64,000 nucleotides of DNA from Archivesica marissinica (Eukaryota > Mollusca > Bivalvia > Venerida > Vesicomyidae): the NCBI GenBank assembly GCA_014843695.1, contig JABXNX010000108.1, positions 47,603 through 111,602 of the forward strand, written 5' to 3'. The notes beneath the pieces were generated by a model. That model did no database searches, was not told the origin of the DNA, and was given only the letters and a program-made list of their open reading frames with translations. Positions 54,753-64,000 of the stretch are shown here, piece after piece. The position numbers were made by a program, and so were the translations under genes. Numbering within the stretch: position 1 is the stretch's first letter; every line of letters starts with the position of its first letter.

Positions 54753-54832
54753 CTGCTTCATAATTTCCTCCCGGATATCATCACAAGAGCACTGGTGGTG
54801 GCAACTCATGCACGTAGCTGTGGCGAACGATC
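54753..54832 (-). CDS. SIRT1: SIRT1 exon: first zinc CxxC pair
   Basis: This is an 80-base exon. The acceptor TATTTCAG (54833-54840) follows a short pyrimidine-poor stretch, and the donor is GTAAAT (54752-54747). Two bases complete the Gly after the catalytic His, then 26 codons follow: SFATATCMSC (first zinc-binding CxxC pair), then HHQCSCDDIREEIMKQ. The human counterpart is SFATASCLICKYKVDCEAVR. Two extra Cys residues (in HHQCSC) lie between the zinc pairs, of which one aligns with a Cys found in human SIRT1. The exon was placed by homology and by phase agreement with both neighbours. It was too short for ordinary open-frame calling. Confidence 0.95.
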
Positions 54833-54881
54833 CTGAAATATAGAGAAACGACGAGCATAATAATGAGGTATGGAATCAAAA

Positions 54882-57153
54882 CTGTCACACTGGCAGTCGA
54901 GATGCAGTAAACTGTCAAACCTGCAGTCGTGATGCAGTAAACTGTCACACATGCAGTCAAGATGCAGCAAACTGTCACACTTGCAGTCGAGATGCAGCAA
55001 ACTGTCACACCTGCAGTCAAGATGCAGTAAACTGTCACACCTGCAGTCGAGATGCAGCAAACTGTCACACCGGCAGTCGGGATAGAGTAAACTGTCACAC
55101 ATTGCAGCAAACTGTCACACCTGCAGTCGAGATGCAGTAAACTGTCACACCTTCAGTTGGGATACAGCAAACTGTCACACCTGCAGTCGAGATGCAGCAA
55201 ACTGTCACACCTGCAGTCGAGATAAGCAAACTGTCACACCTGCAGTCAAGATGCAGCAAACTGTCACACCTGCAGTCGGGATGCAGCAAACTGTCACACC
55301 TGCAGTCGGGATGCAGCAAACTGTCACACCTACAGTCGAGATGCAGCAAACTGTCACACCTGCAGTCGAGATGCAGCAAACCGTCACACCTACAGTCGAG
55401 ATGCAGCAAACTGTCACACCTGCAGTCAAGATGCAGTAAACTGTCACACCTGCAGTCAAGATGCAGCAAACTGTCACACCTGCAGTCGAGATGCAGCAAA
55501 CTGTCACACCTGCAGTCAAGATGCAGTAAACTGTCACACCTGCAGTCGGGATGCAGCAAACTGTCACACCTGCAGTCGAGATGCAGCAAACTGTCACACC
55601 TGCAGTCAAGATGCAGTAAACTGTCACACCTGCAGTCGGGATGCAGCAAACTGTCACACCTGCAGTCGAAATGCAGTAAATTGTCACACCTGCAGTTGAG
55701 ATGCAGTAAACTGTCACACCTGCACTCGAGATGTGGCAAACTGTCACTCCTGCAGTCAGGATGCAGCAAACTGTCACACCGGCAGTCAGGATGCAGCAAA
55801 TTGTCACACCTGCAGTTGGGATACAGCAAACTGTCACACCTGCAGTCGGGATGCAGAAAACTGTCACACCTGCAGTTGGGATACAGCAAACTGTCACACC
55901 TGCAGTCGGGATGCAGCAAACTGTCACACCAGCAAACTGTCACACCTGCAGTTGGGATACAGCAAACTGTCACACCTGCAGTCGGGATGTAGCAAACTGT
56001 CACACCTGCAGTCGGGATACAGCAAACTGTCACACCTGCAGTCGGGATGTAGCAAACTGTCACAACTGCAGTCGGGATACAGCAAACTGTCACACCTGCA
56101 GTCGGGATACAGCAAACTGTCACACCTGCAGTCAGGATACAGCAAACTGTCCCACCTGCAGTCGGGATACAGCAAACTGTCACACCTGCAGTCGGGATGC
56201 AGCACACTGTCACACCTGCAGTCGGGATGCAGCAAACTGTCACACCTACAGTCGAGATGCAGCAAACTGTCACACCTGCAGTCAAGATGCAGCAAACCGT
56301 CACACCTACAGTCGAGATGCAGCAAACTGTCACACCTGCAGTCAAGATGCAGTAAACTGTCACACCTGCAGTCAAGATGCAGCAAACTGTCACACCTGCA
56401 GTCGAGATGCAGCAAACTGTCACACCTGCAGTCAAGATGCAGTAAACTGTCACACCTGCAGTCGGAATGCAGCAAACTGTCACACCTGCAGTCGAGATGC
56501 AGTAAATTGTCACACCTGCAGTTGAGATGCAGTAAACTGTCACACCTGCAGTCGAGATGCAGTAAACTGTCACACCTGCAGTCGGGATGCAGCAAACTGT
56601 CACACCTGCAGTCGAGATGCAGCAGACTGTCACACCTGCAGTCGAGATGCAGCAAACCGTCACACCTACAGTCGAGATGCAGCAAACTGTCACACCTGCA
56701 GTCAAGATGCAGTAAACTGTCACACCTGCAGTCAAGATGCAGCAAACTGTCACACCTGCAGTCGAGATGCAGCAAACTGTCACACCTGCAGTCAAGATGC
56801 AGTAAACTGTCACACCTGCAGTCGGGATGCAGCAAACTGTCACACCTGCAGTCGAGATGCAGTAAATTGTCACACCTGCAGTAAACTGTCACACCTGCAG
56901 TCGGGATACAGCAAACTGTCACACCAGCAGTCGGGATACAGCAAACTGTCACACCTGCAGTCGGGATGTAGCAAACTGTCACACCTACAGTCGGGATACA
57001 GCAAACTGTCACACCTGCAGTCGGGATGTAGCAAACTGTCACACCTGCAGTCGGGATACAGCAAACTGTCACACCTGCAGTCAGGATACAGCAAACTGTC
57101 CCACCTGCAGTCGGGATACAGCAAACTGTCACACCTGCAGTCGGGATGTAGCA
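54882..57153. repeat. 30-bp minisatellite (about 75 copies)
   Basis: Unit CTGTCACACCTGCAGTCGAG plus ATGCAGCAAA, with variants GTCGAG/GTCAAG/GTCGGG, GATGC/GATAC and CAGCAAA/CAGTAAA. Larger blocks repeat: a unit with CAAACCGTCACACCTACAG occurs at about 55378, 56295 and 56655. It begins 49 bp upstream of the acceptor of the exon at 54753-54832. Open frames on both strands reflect the 10-codon unit. Confidence 0.96.
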
Positions 57154-57306
57154 AAGCTAACTGTCCAGACATTATTATTGGCTTGTTACGCAAGTTTCAG
57201 AAATCACACATGTTTCAGAAATCACATGCGATCACAACTGAAATCAGTGAAATGCCACAAGACCATAAAGTGACAGAAATTGAGAAAAGTTAAAACACAC
57301 TGTTTC

Positions 57307-57458
57307 TTGAAAGTCGCGCAAACCTCCCAGCAGCATTTCCGGCATGAACGGGGGTACCCAGGTAGAACCACCGATTTAACGCAAGTCAGCTGGTGAGTTT
57401 CCTCACTGCGGTGAGGGGCAAGAGAATTGAAGTCGACGACCTCAATCACTATAGCCCT
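57307..57458 (-). mobile_element. SINE fragment
   Basis: It matches the SINE at 54441-54695 in the same orientation: CCAGGTAGAACCACCG, GCAAGTCAGCTGG, TTTCCTCACTGCGGTGAGGG and a head-like GAAGTCGACGACCTCAATCA. The segment holding the B box is deleted. A further small piece of the same element may lie at 57548-57620 (CTCACAGGAAAGAACTTGAC). Confidence 0.65.
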
Positions 57459-57621
57459 TAGCTTTAATCTATGCCCCATTGCCTTCCAGGTATGATTATT
57501 ATATGTCGGTAATATTTCAGGTGCAAGCAAGATTCCAGAATTCCAGGTATGATCTCACAGGAAAGAACTTGACACCCTAGATGGGATACCAACTAATAGC
57601 AGAGAGTCAAGAGTTGGTCAA

Positions 57622-57800
57622 TTGCAAATGTTGCAAATGTTGCAAATGTTGCAAATGTTGCAAATGTTGATACAGTAGATGTTGATACAGTAGATGTTGA
57701 TACAGTACAGTAGATGTTGATACAGTAGATGTTGATACAGTAGATGTTGATACAGTACAGTAGATGTTGATACAGTAGATGTTGATACAGTAGATGTTGA
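57622..57800. repeat. 9-bp and 15-bp short tandem arrays
   Basis: Five copies of TTGCAAATG (57622-57666) pass directly into copies of TTGATACAGTAGATG (57667-57800), a few of which have an extra ACAGT. The two units share the TTG...ATG frame, so the second may have grown from the first. Confidence 0.93.
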
Positions 57801-57854
57801 TTGCCGAATCACTCTTTCCAAGTTATCAGAACTAGTAGATTTGAGGGGTGTTTG

Positions 57855-58055
57855 GGGGTGGGTACACCTCCTATCCCCCCACCACATTATTCTGCAACAG
57901 CGATGAGATCGTATGACATACATTGTTCTAGAACTCTGACCTTCCACAAGTTGCCTCATTTGAGAGAATTCGACACAACATCTGGATTCGAACCTAAAGC
58001 AGTGAGTGGTAAGTCATTTGATGTCAACTACCGCAACCACATGCACTTGGCACTC
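57855..58055 (-). mobile_element. SINE-like copy with perfect B box
   Basis: On the minus strand a perfect B box GGTTCGAATCC (57994-57984) lies downstream of a degenerate A-box region, followed by TGTGTCGAATTCTCTCAAAT and GGAAGGTCAGAGTTCTAGAA, which parallel the body of the intact SINE. The tail half is unlike it. The head ends about 40 bp from the SIRT1 exon at 58096. Confidence 0.6.
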
Positions 58056-58095
58056 CACCCCCCCTACTAGCACTCAAGCCAGGACATATATTTAC

Positions 58096-58243
58096 CATGG
58101 CACTGTATAACATTCTTGATTCCCGCCACCTGCTCCAGAGTATCAATGTTCTGTGTGTAGTTGCGCAGCAACTTTCCATGTTCCTCGAGAAGCTGTATAA
58201 ACTTGTGACTCCTTGAAGGTTCAAACTGACCTGGGTATATCTC
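58096..58243 (-). CDS. SIRT1: SIRT1 exon: TQNID motif and catalytic histidine
   Basis: The acceptor is GTTGCAG (58244-58250) and the donor GTAAAT (58095-58090). 49 codons plus one base of a split Gly codon. The sequence EIYPGQFEPSRSHKFIQLLE leads into GKLLRNYTQNIDTLEQVAGI and ends IQCH|G. TQNID is the sirtuin NAD-binding motif (human Q345, N346, D348), and the His of QCHG is the catalytic base (human H363), so the key residues are all intact. The preceding exon ends on a complete Lys codon and this one opens with GAG, matching the FKFAK-EIYPG junction of vertebrate SIRT1. The gene is therefore predicted to be catalytically competent. Confidence 0.97.
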
Positions 58244-58379
58244 CTGCAACATAATACTTCAATACTCAATCTCATTATTAAACATAGTGTGAGGATTTCC
58301 CCCTGATCAATTCCAATTTTGACCAAATATTCGGTTTTCACAGAAGCTTAATTAGTCATCTATGAGCATGATTAATAAG

Positions 58380-58417
58380 GTTGGCCTCCATCCTCCCCAT
58401 CAGCCAACCCTTACCAC
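58380..58417. repeat. Dispersed motif, copy 2
   Basis: TTGGCCTCCATCCTCCCCAT followed by CAGCCAACCC parallels 42811-42848. It is likely an interspersed-element fragment. The rest of 58244-58564 holds nothing recognisable. Confidence 0.5.
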
Positions 58418-58564
58418 CTCTATATACAAAAATGAGATGCTATAATGTAACTGTTGAATGCTGAAAAACAAACAGCTCAGGAGGCAAGGAATGCTTAAAT
58501 CCCTTTCAGTTTCTTCTCATTCTAAAGTTCAGTCTTTAATCTTGCCAAGAGTTTACTAAAGATC

Positions 58565-60260
58565 AATTGTGACCCGCCATATCAAAATCAGTCGTAAGTC
58601 GGGATTATCGTAAGGCAGATAATTACATTATAAGTCAACAAAATGGTATTTTAACAATTTTCAGATTATTGTATAATGGCATTTTATAATCATTTATCTT
58701 TATAATAAATGTGATAGAAGCACGTATTTGTGTAATTTAAGGCATTAAATACACATTTTAATTAGCTTGGTGTTAATTGCCATTGTTATTAATAACAGTG
58801 AAACAAAATATCTAAGCCGGGTAGGCGGTGTTTTCCGATGGCCTTCAATGATACTGTCCCGCGGTTCGGCCCCATGTATTTGGTACCGAAATAAACTAGA
58901 GATGACGTATTTTCAGCTGATGCTATTTTTGAAGTAAGATCTTATATGCTTCCAATTAATCAACGGCTTTAAATCAATCGAATTTTTTCAAAAATCTCTT
59001 CGGTTGCGACGTAAACGTGATTCCCACTCATCCATTGGCCGATAAACACCACGTGATCTGCAAGTGCGCACCTGTTCCTATGTTCACAGACGATTGGATA
59101 GAAACAAAACGATTTTCGGTGTGATTTCATGACGATTATTCATTATATAGCTTAATATTTAGATTTATTTCGATGCAAATCAGTCATATATAGGTAAATG
59201 GTAAACCTAGACAAGTGTAGAACCTTTATATGCCGATTTGTTGTGTGAAATTTTAACACACCGTTATCTGTACCTGTGTTCCGTGTAGCCCAGTATTTCG
59301 GACGTACATGTATTTAATATAAATTCTAAAATAATACTTCACCTGAATCCAAAAGTTCATTCATTCTTTAATAACTATGACTTAATTCAGCTTTTATGTT
59401 TCATAATATTACAAAATAATTGTTTACTTTTCACTGTTTACCAGCTTTTCACCCCTTTTCTAATTCAGAGCTGCACAATATACAAGGTTACTTTACTTCC
59501 CACAAAAAGCCATAAATTACCTCCTAATCCTTTCCTAAAACAACACAACTGATAAGGGGAATTGTAAAGTAAACATTTTAATGTATCAATGAAGCACTGC
59601 TACTGTGTACTATGATCCAATTAACAGGATTATATAACAGCAGGTTTCCACTTATGCCCTAGGCACTGTCAGATCAGACTAATCAAAGGAGTCAATAAAA
59701 GCCATAAAACTAGAATATCTACAAAGACATGGAGATTGCTACATGTACTCTGAAAAGTCAGAATAATCCATTCAGGATATATTGGTTTAAGTAAATAAAA
59801 TTTAAGTCAATAAAAAATATTTTTAAATTTATTTTTATTATTATTTTTTTATTAATTATTATTATTGTATTTATACTGAGAGCAGCTGAACCACTATGGA
59901 TACTACTAAGTTCAGCAAAGTGGCATTTTAAATAATGGACATTTACCTTTAATTTGATACCAAACATGACTAGTTGTGTCATGTGGAACATATTGGTTGC
60001 TATGGTGTTTTGATTTCACTGCGTCTCCAAATTTTGTTAAAATAAGTCAGAATTTCTGAAAATCTTTGACAGCCGTTTTCTCGGAATATTAATCGCGTGA
60101 AGTCCATTATTCAAATGGTCATAACTTTGGACTGAAACGAGCTACATGAATGATACTGATATCACTAGAAAGCTTATACTTATACCTATATGATGGTATA
60201 GTTAACTCATTATTTATTTTTTCCGACTTAAGACTGATTTTGTCATGGTGGGTCACAATT
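58565..60260. mobile_element. 1.7-kb element with 38-bp inverted ends
   Basis: The left end 58565-58602 (AATTGTGACCCGCCATATCA, then AAATCAGTCGTAAGTCGG) and the inverted right end 60223-60260 match at 34 of 38 positions. The interior is AT-rich and shows only small chance frames, so no transposase is encoded: a non-autonomous DNA transposon or a remnant. Target duplications are not obvious. It fills much of the intron between the catalytic-His exon and the NAD-loop exon. Confidence 0.6.
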
Positions 60261-60310
60261 ATTAAATGATCTTGTTTTAAAAACAGACCTAATACAAATT
60301 TAGCCTGCAG

Positions 60311-60430
60311 AGCGGCATGGCCGAGTGGTCAAGACTCCAAACTTGTACTCATATAGCTTAGCTATATGGGGAGCCGCCTTGGTTTACTTGAGCAATCCAT
60401 AATTGCTTAAGTACTGTTGGTACCAGGAAG
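60311..60430 (+). mobile_element. Degenerate tRNA-derived SINE head
   Basis: GCGGCATGGCCGAGTGGTCA contains a consensus-like A box (TGGCCGAGTGG), as in tRNA-Leu/Ser heads and SINEs. No acceptable B box or acceptor-stem partner follows at the right distance, so it is not a working tRNA gene. A short hairpin (ATATAGCTTAGCTATAT) lies just downstream. Confidence 0.45.
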
Positions 60431-60553
60431 CGGACTCAAGAGCAATAAAAATAGAGTTGTCATATTTTCCCCGATTTGTCATAATTTTAAGTCAAATTTG
60501 ATTTGGAATTTTGTTGCTTTTTGTAACGACGATGTGATGATCTATAATGGAGA

Positions 60554-60660
60554 CATAGCAACCTAAAATCATAGCAACCTAAAATCATAGCAACCTAAAA
60601 TCATAGCAACCTAAAATCATAGCTAAAATCATAGCAACCTAAAATCATAGCAACCTAAAA
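60554..60660. repeat. 16-bp minisatellite (about 6 copies)
   Basis: Unit CATAGCAACCTAAAAT with one shortened copy; it then degrades into AAATCAAATAAAT-type sequence up to 60705. Confidence 0.93.
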
Positions 60661-60770
60661 TCAAATAAATGCAACCTAAAATCAAATAAATCAAACAAAA
60701 TCAACAAAAAGAGAGAAATATTTACAGTTTTCAAGTATATTACACGCACAGGCTCACCGTGTATTACGAC

Positions 60771-61722
60771 GATAACCCTTGTGGAGAATATACACAATAA
60801 CCCTTGTGGAGAATATACACAATAACCCTTGTGGAGAATATACACAATAACCCTTGTGGAGGATATACACAATAACCCTTGTGGAGGATATACACAATAA
60901 CCCTTGTGGAAGATATACACAATAACCCTTGTGGAAGATATCCACAATAACCCTTGTGGAGGATATACACAATAACCCTTGTGGAAGATATACACAATAA
61001 CCCTTGTGGAGGATATACACAATAACCCTTGTGGAAGATATACACAATAACCCTTGTGGAGAATATACACAATAACCCTTGTGGAGAATATACACAATAA
61101 CCCTTGTGGAGGATATACACAATAACCCTTGTGGAGGATATACACAATAACCCTTGTGGAGAATATACACAATAACCCTTGTGGAGAATATACACAATAA
61201 CCATTGTGGAGGATATACACAATAACCCTTGTGGAGAATATACACAATAACCCTTGTGGAGGATATACACAATAACCCTTGTGGAAGATATACACAATAA
61301 CCCTTGTGGAGGATATACACAATAACCCTTGTGGAGGATATACACAATAACCCTTGTGGAGGATATACACAATAACCCTTGTGGAGAATATACACAATAA
61401 CCCTTGTGGAGGATATACACAATAACCCTTGTGGAGGATATACACAATAACCTTTGTGGAGGATATACACAATAACCCTTGTGGAGGATATACACAATAT
61501 CCCTTGTGGAGGATATACACAATAACCCTTGTGGAGGATATACACAATAACCCTTGTGGAGAATATACACAATAACCCTTGTGGAGGATATACACAATAA
61601 CCCTTGTGGAGGATATACACAATAACCTTTGTGGAGGATATACACAATAACCCTTGTGGAGGATATACACAATATCCCTTGTGGAGGATATACACAATAA
61701 CCCTTGTGGAGGATATACACAA
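60771..61722. repeat. 25-bp minisatellite, first type (38 copies)
   Basis: Unit ATAACCCTTGTGGAGGATAT plus ACACA, with GAGGA/GAGAA/GAAGA variants. The minus-strand frames of more than 300 codons across it are artefacts of the stop-free unit. Confidence 0.96.
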
Positions 61723-61890
61723 CAGTTACAGAGGTCCCCGAACAACTCAGTTACAGAGGTCCCCGAACAACTCGGCTACAGAGGTCCCCGAACGACTCTG
61801 TTACAGAGGTCCCCGAACGACTCGGTTACAGAGGTCCCCAAACTACTCATTTACAGAGATTCCCTGAACGACTCGGTTACAGAGGTCCCC
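61723..61890. repeat. 25-bp minisatellite, second type (6-7 copies)
   Basis: Unit CAGTTACAGAGGTCCCCGAA plus CAACT, directly abutting the preceding array but unrelated in sequence. The last copies are diverged. It ends 59 bp from the SIRT1 exon at 61950. Confidence 0.93.
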
Positions 61891-61949
61891 CTTTGAACGT
61901 TTTAAGTACACGACATAGAATCAAGAGCGTAACAATAATCACAGTTAAC

Positions 61950-62102
61950 CTTTGCAAACTTGAAGAACGGCCTCTGATCCCGCCTAAAGTATCGGATATC
62001 GAACATGGCCTGCGGGTCAGGAAGGTCTGGGAAGTCCATGGCTAATCTAGCATATATACCATTCCTTGATCGGAAGTCTGGGATGCCACAGGACACAGAC
62101 AC
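61950..62102 (-). CDS. SIRT1: SIRT1 exon: NAD-loop segment (SCGIPDFRS)
   Basis: The acceptor TATTTCAG (62103-62110) and donor GTTAAC (61949-61944) bound 51 complete codons. VSVSCGIPDFRSRNGIYARL followed by DFPDLPDPQAMFDIRYFRRD is the SIRT1 NAD-binding loop and helix region; human SIRT1 has VSVSCGIPDFRSRDGIYARL. PDFRS contacts the nicotinamide and ribose moieties. DLPDPQAMFDI distinguishes SIRT1 from SIRT2/3. The exon starts in phase 0 right after where the GAG loop codons should end, so an upstream exon must exist beyond position 64000. It is the most 5' exon of the gene in this window. Confidence 0.97.
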
Positions 62103-62289
62103 CTGAAATATTGAACAGTGCACAAAGTCCATGTGATGTTATACAAGTGTGTGTTTTACATTTATTTATCATCACTACCGTTTACCAGTATGAGCGACGC
62201 CTCCTGAAGAGATTAGTCATTTTAGATTTTGGAGGATAGTACAATGATACAGACAGAAACCCATTCCAGAGTCAGCTCTGGTTCTTTCA
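62103..62289. other. Unique intronic sequence
   Basis: Intron sequence upstream of the NAD-loop exon. I see no further exon in it. Confidence 0.6.
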
Positions 62290-62360
62290 TTATTGCAGGG
62301 AATGTTTTATTATTGCAGGGAATGTTTTATTATTGCAGGGAATGTTTTATTATTGCAGGG
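62290..62360. repeat. 20-bp minisatellite (3.5 copies)
   Basis: Unit TATTGCAGGGAATGTTTTAT, perfectly repeated. The 125 bp that follow up to 62485 are unremarkable. Confidence 0.93.
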
Positions 62361-62485
62361 ATGAGCTAGAGGAATTTGGGCTCAGTGAGAAGTGTTTTCA
62401 CATACATTGTAGAATATACCTAGAGATTATTTCTGAAAAATGAATCAAGCGAATAATAAGCAGATAATAATTATGCAGAACTAGG

Positions 62486-62549
62486 CTTGTCGAGGGTTTA
62501 ACGTCGCACCAACAGCATTGGGCATACGGTGACTCATCAACACCAACAG
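62486..62549. repeat. SINE-tail progenitor of the two following arrays
   Basis: A single stretch CGAGGGTTTAACGTCGCACC, then AACAGCATTGGGCATACGGT and GACTCATCAACACCAACAGC, carries both the 36-bp and the 34-bp array motifs in one copy. It matches the tail of the intact SINE (54450-54495: GTCGCTCCAACAGC, then TATATGGTGACTC). Confidence 0.65.
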
Positions 62550-63090
62550 CTTGTCTGTTTCGAGGGTTTAACGTCGCACCAACAGCTTGTCTGTTTCGAG
62601 GGTTTAACGTCGCACCAACAGCTTGTCTGTTTCGAGGGTTTAACGTCGCACCAACAGCTTGTCTGTTTCGAGGGTTTAACGTCGCACCAACAGCTTGTCT
62701 GTTTCGAGGGTTTAACGTCGCACCAACAGCTTGTCTGTTTCGAGGGTTTAACGTCGCACCAACAGCTTGTCTGTTTCGAGGGTTTAACGTCGCACCAACA
62801 GCTTGTCTGTTTCGAGGGTTTAACGTCGCACCAACAGCTTGTCTGTTTCGAGGGTTTAACGTCGCACCAACAGCTTGTCTGTTTCGAGGGTTTAACGTCG
62901 CACCAACAGCATGTCTGTTTCGAGGGTTTAACGTCGCACCAACAGCTTGTCTGTTTCGAGGGTTTAACGTCGCACCAACAGCTTGTCTGTTTCGAGGGTT
63001 TAACGTCGCACCAACAGCTTGTCTGTTTCGAGGGTTTAACGTCGCACCAACAGCTTGTCTGTTTCGAGGGTTTAACGTCGCATCAACAGC
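62550..63090. repeat. 36-bp minisatellite (15 copies)
   Basis: Unit CTTGTCTGTTTCGAGGGTTT plus AACGTCGCACCAACAG; copies are almost identical, with one AGCATG variant near 62910. Both strands stay open because 36 is divisible by three. Confidence 0.96.
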
Positions 63091-64000
63091 ATTGGGCATA
63101 CGGTGACTCATCAACACCAACAGCATTGGGCATACGGTGACTCATCAACACCAACAGCATTGGTCATACAGTGACTCATCAACACCAACAGCATTGGGCA
63201 TACGGTGACTCATCAAAACCAACAGCATTGGGCATACGGTGACTCATCAAAACCAACAGCATTGGGCATACAGTGACTCATCAACACCAACAGCATTGGT
63301 CATACGGTGACTCATCAACACCAACAGCATTGGTCATACGGTGACTCATCAACACCAACAGCATTGGTCATACGGTGACTCATCAACACCAACAGCATTG
63401 GTCATACGGTGACTCATCAACACCAACAGCATTGGGCATACGGTGACTCATCAACACCAACAGCATTGGTCATACAGTGACTCATCAACACCAACAGCAT
63501 TGGGCATACAGTGACTCATCAACACCAACAGCATTGGGCATACGGTGACTCATCAAAACCAACAGCATTGGGCATACGGTGACTCATCAACACCAACAGC
63601 ATTGGTCATACGGTGACTCATCAACACCAACAGCATTGGTCATACGGTGACTCATCAACACCAACAGCATTGGTCATACGGTGACTCATCAACACCAACA
63701 GCATTGGTCATACAGTGACTCATCAACACCAACAGCATTGGTCATACGGTGACTCATCAACATCAACAGCATTGGTCATACAGTGACTCATCAACACCAA
63801 CAGCATTGGTCATACGGTGACTCATCAACATCAACAGCATTGGTCATACAGTGACTCATCAACACCAACAGCATTGGTCATACGGTGACTCATCAACACC
63901 AACAGCATTGGTCATACGGTGACTCATCAACACCAACAGCATTGGTCATACGGTGACTCATCAACACCAACAGCATTGGTCATACGGTGACTCATCAACA
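63091..64000. repeat. 34-bp minisatellite (27 or more copies), runs off the window
   Basis: Unit ATTGGTCATACGGTGACTCA plus TCAACACCAACAGC, with GGTC/GGGC and ACGG/ACAG variants. It continues beyond the right edge. It overlaps in sequence with the SINE tail and with the 36-bp unit (shared CACCAACAGC). Confidence 0.96.

Larger units (their letters stand above)
19229..62102 (-). other. SIRT1 gene span (3' two thirds; last six coding exons)
   Basis: Six minus-strand exons join with consistent phases (0, 1, 0, 1, 1) and GT donors/AG acceptors at every border. They give 657 residues: NAD-loop segment (1-51), TQNID motif (81-85), catalytic His (100), zinc CxxC pairs (108/111 and 132/135), GSSLKVRP (177-184), end of the catalytic core near residue 235, a long Ser/Thr/Asn-rich linker, the ESA-like peptide (about 486-500) and an acidic tail. 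In human SIRT1 the matching elements are H363, C371/C374/C395/C398 and the ESA segment. The family removes acyl groups from lysines of histones and transcription factors using NAD, mainly in the nucleus. The exons total about 2 kb inside nearly 43 kb of DNA. The first exons, including the N-terminal region and the GAG loop, are outside the window. Confidence 0.95.

Noticed and set aside
57855..58055. A tRNA gene, because of a perfect B box
   Set aside because: The A-box and acceptor-stem parts are degenerate, and the sequence continues into a SINE-like body.
60311..60390. A tRNA-Leu or tRNA-Ser gene
   Set aside because: Only the A box fits. There is no B box, no acceptor-stem pairing and no proper anticodon arm, so a SINE remnant is more likely.
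19229..62102. A SIRT1 pseudogene
   Set aside because: All six exons are in phase with intact splice sites, and the TQNID, catalytic His, zinc Cys and GSS motifs are present. A retrocopy is excluded by the introns.
62103..64000. An additional 5' SIRT1 exon carrying the LTGAG loop
   Set aside because: I looked upstream of 62102 on the minus strand and found no matching peptide; the rest is arrays and short unique sequence.

Overview
The window is eukaryotic and looks like a lophotrochozoan, most likely a bivalve mollusc. The reasons are spliced exons with GT/AG borders, a recognisable animal SIRT1, a tRNA-derived SINE of a type I associate with molluscs, and very heavy minisatellite content. 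Species cannot be fixed from the sequence. There is one real gene: the 3' two thirds of a SIRT1 (class I sirtuin, NAD-dependent protein deacetylase) on the minus strand. Six coding exons are visible: 61950-62102, 58096-58243, 54753-54832, 41214-41400, 22351-23232 and 19229-19752 (stop codon). They splice in phase into 657 residues running from just after the GAG NAD-binding loop to the C-terminus. The N-terminal exons lie beyond position 64000.

Almost everything else is repeat; roughly four fifths of the window is tandem array. From left to right: a 47-bp minisatellite of about 18.9 kb downstream of the gene (1-18874, with a 1000-N gap); a short MITE in the 3' flank/UTR; the last exon; the intron before it, with 19-bp, 47-bp, 98-bp and 24-bp arrays; the long Ser/Thr-rich exon; an 18-kb intron with a 23/29-bp array (23259-38080, with a second 1000-N gap) and a 27-bp array; a small exon; a 13.4-kb intron with 17-, 28-, 43- and 42-bp arrays (the last 10.6 kb long); the zinc-knuckle exon; a 3.3-kb intron with a 30-bp array and SINE fragments; the catalytic-His exon; a 3.7-kb intron with a 1.7-kb inverted-repeat element and two 25-bp arrays; the NAD-loop exon; and finally 36- and 34-bp arrays that run off the right edge.

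No second protein gene, functional RNA gene, CRISPR array or bacterial-type operon is supported. The very long open frames across the arrays come from stop-free repeat units. The most interesting structure is how the repeats arose and where they sit. At least two arrays appear to be amplified pieces of mobile elements (a SINE tail; a MITE terminal repeat). One intact SINE has a perfect 13-bp target-site duplication. A probable piggyBac-type MITE with TTAA duplications sits next to an exon. Three arrays stop only about 25-50 bp from a SIRT1 3' splice site.
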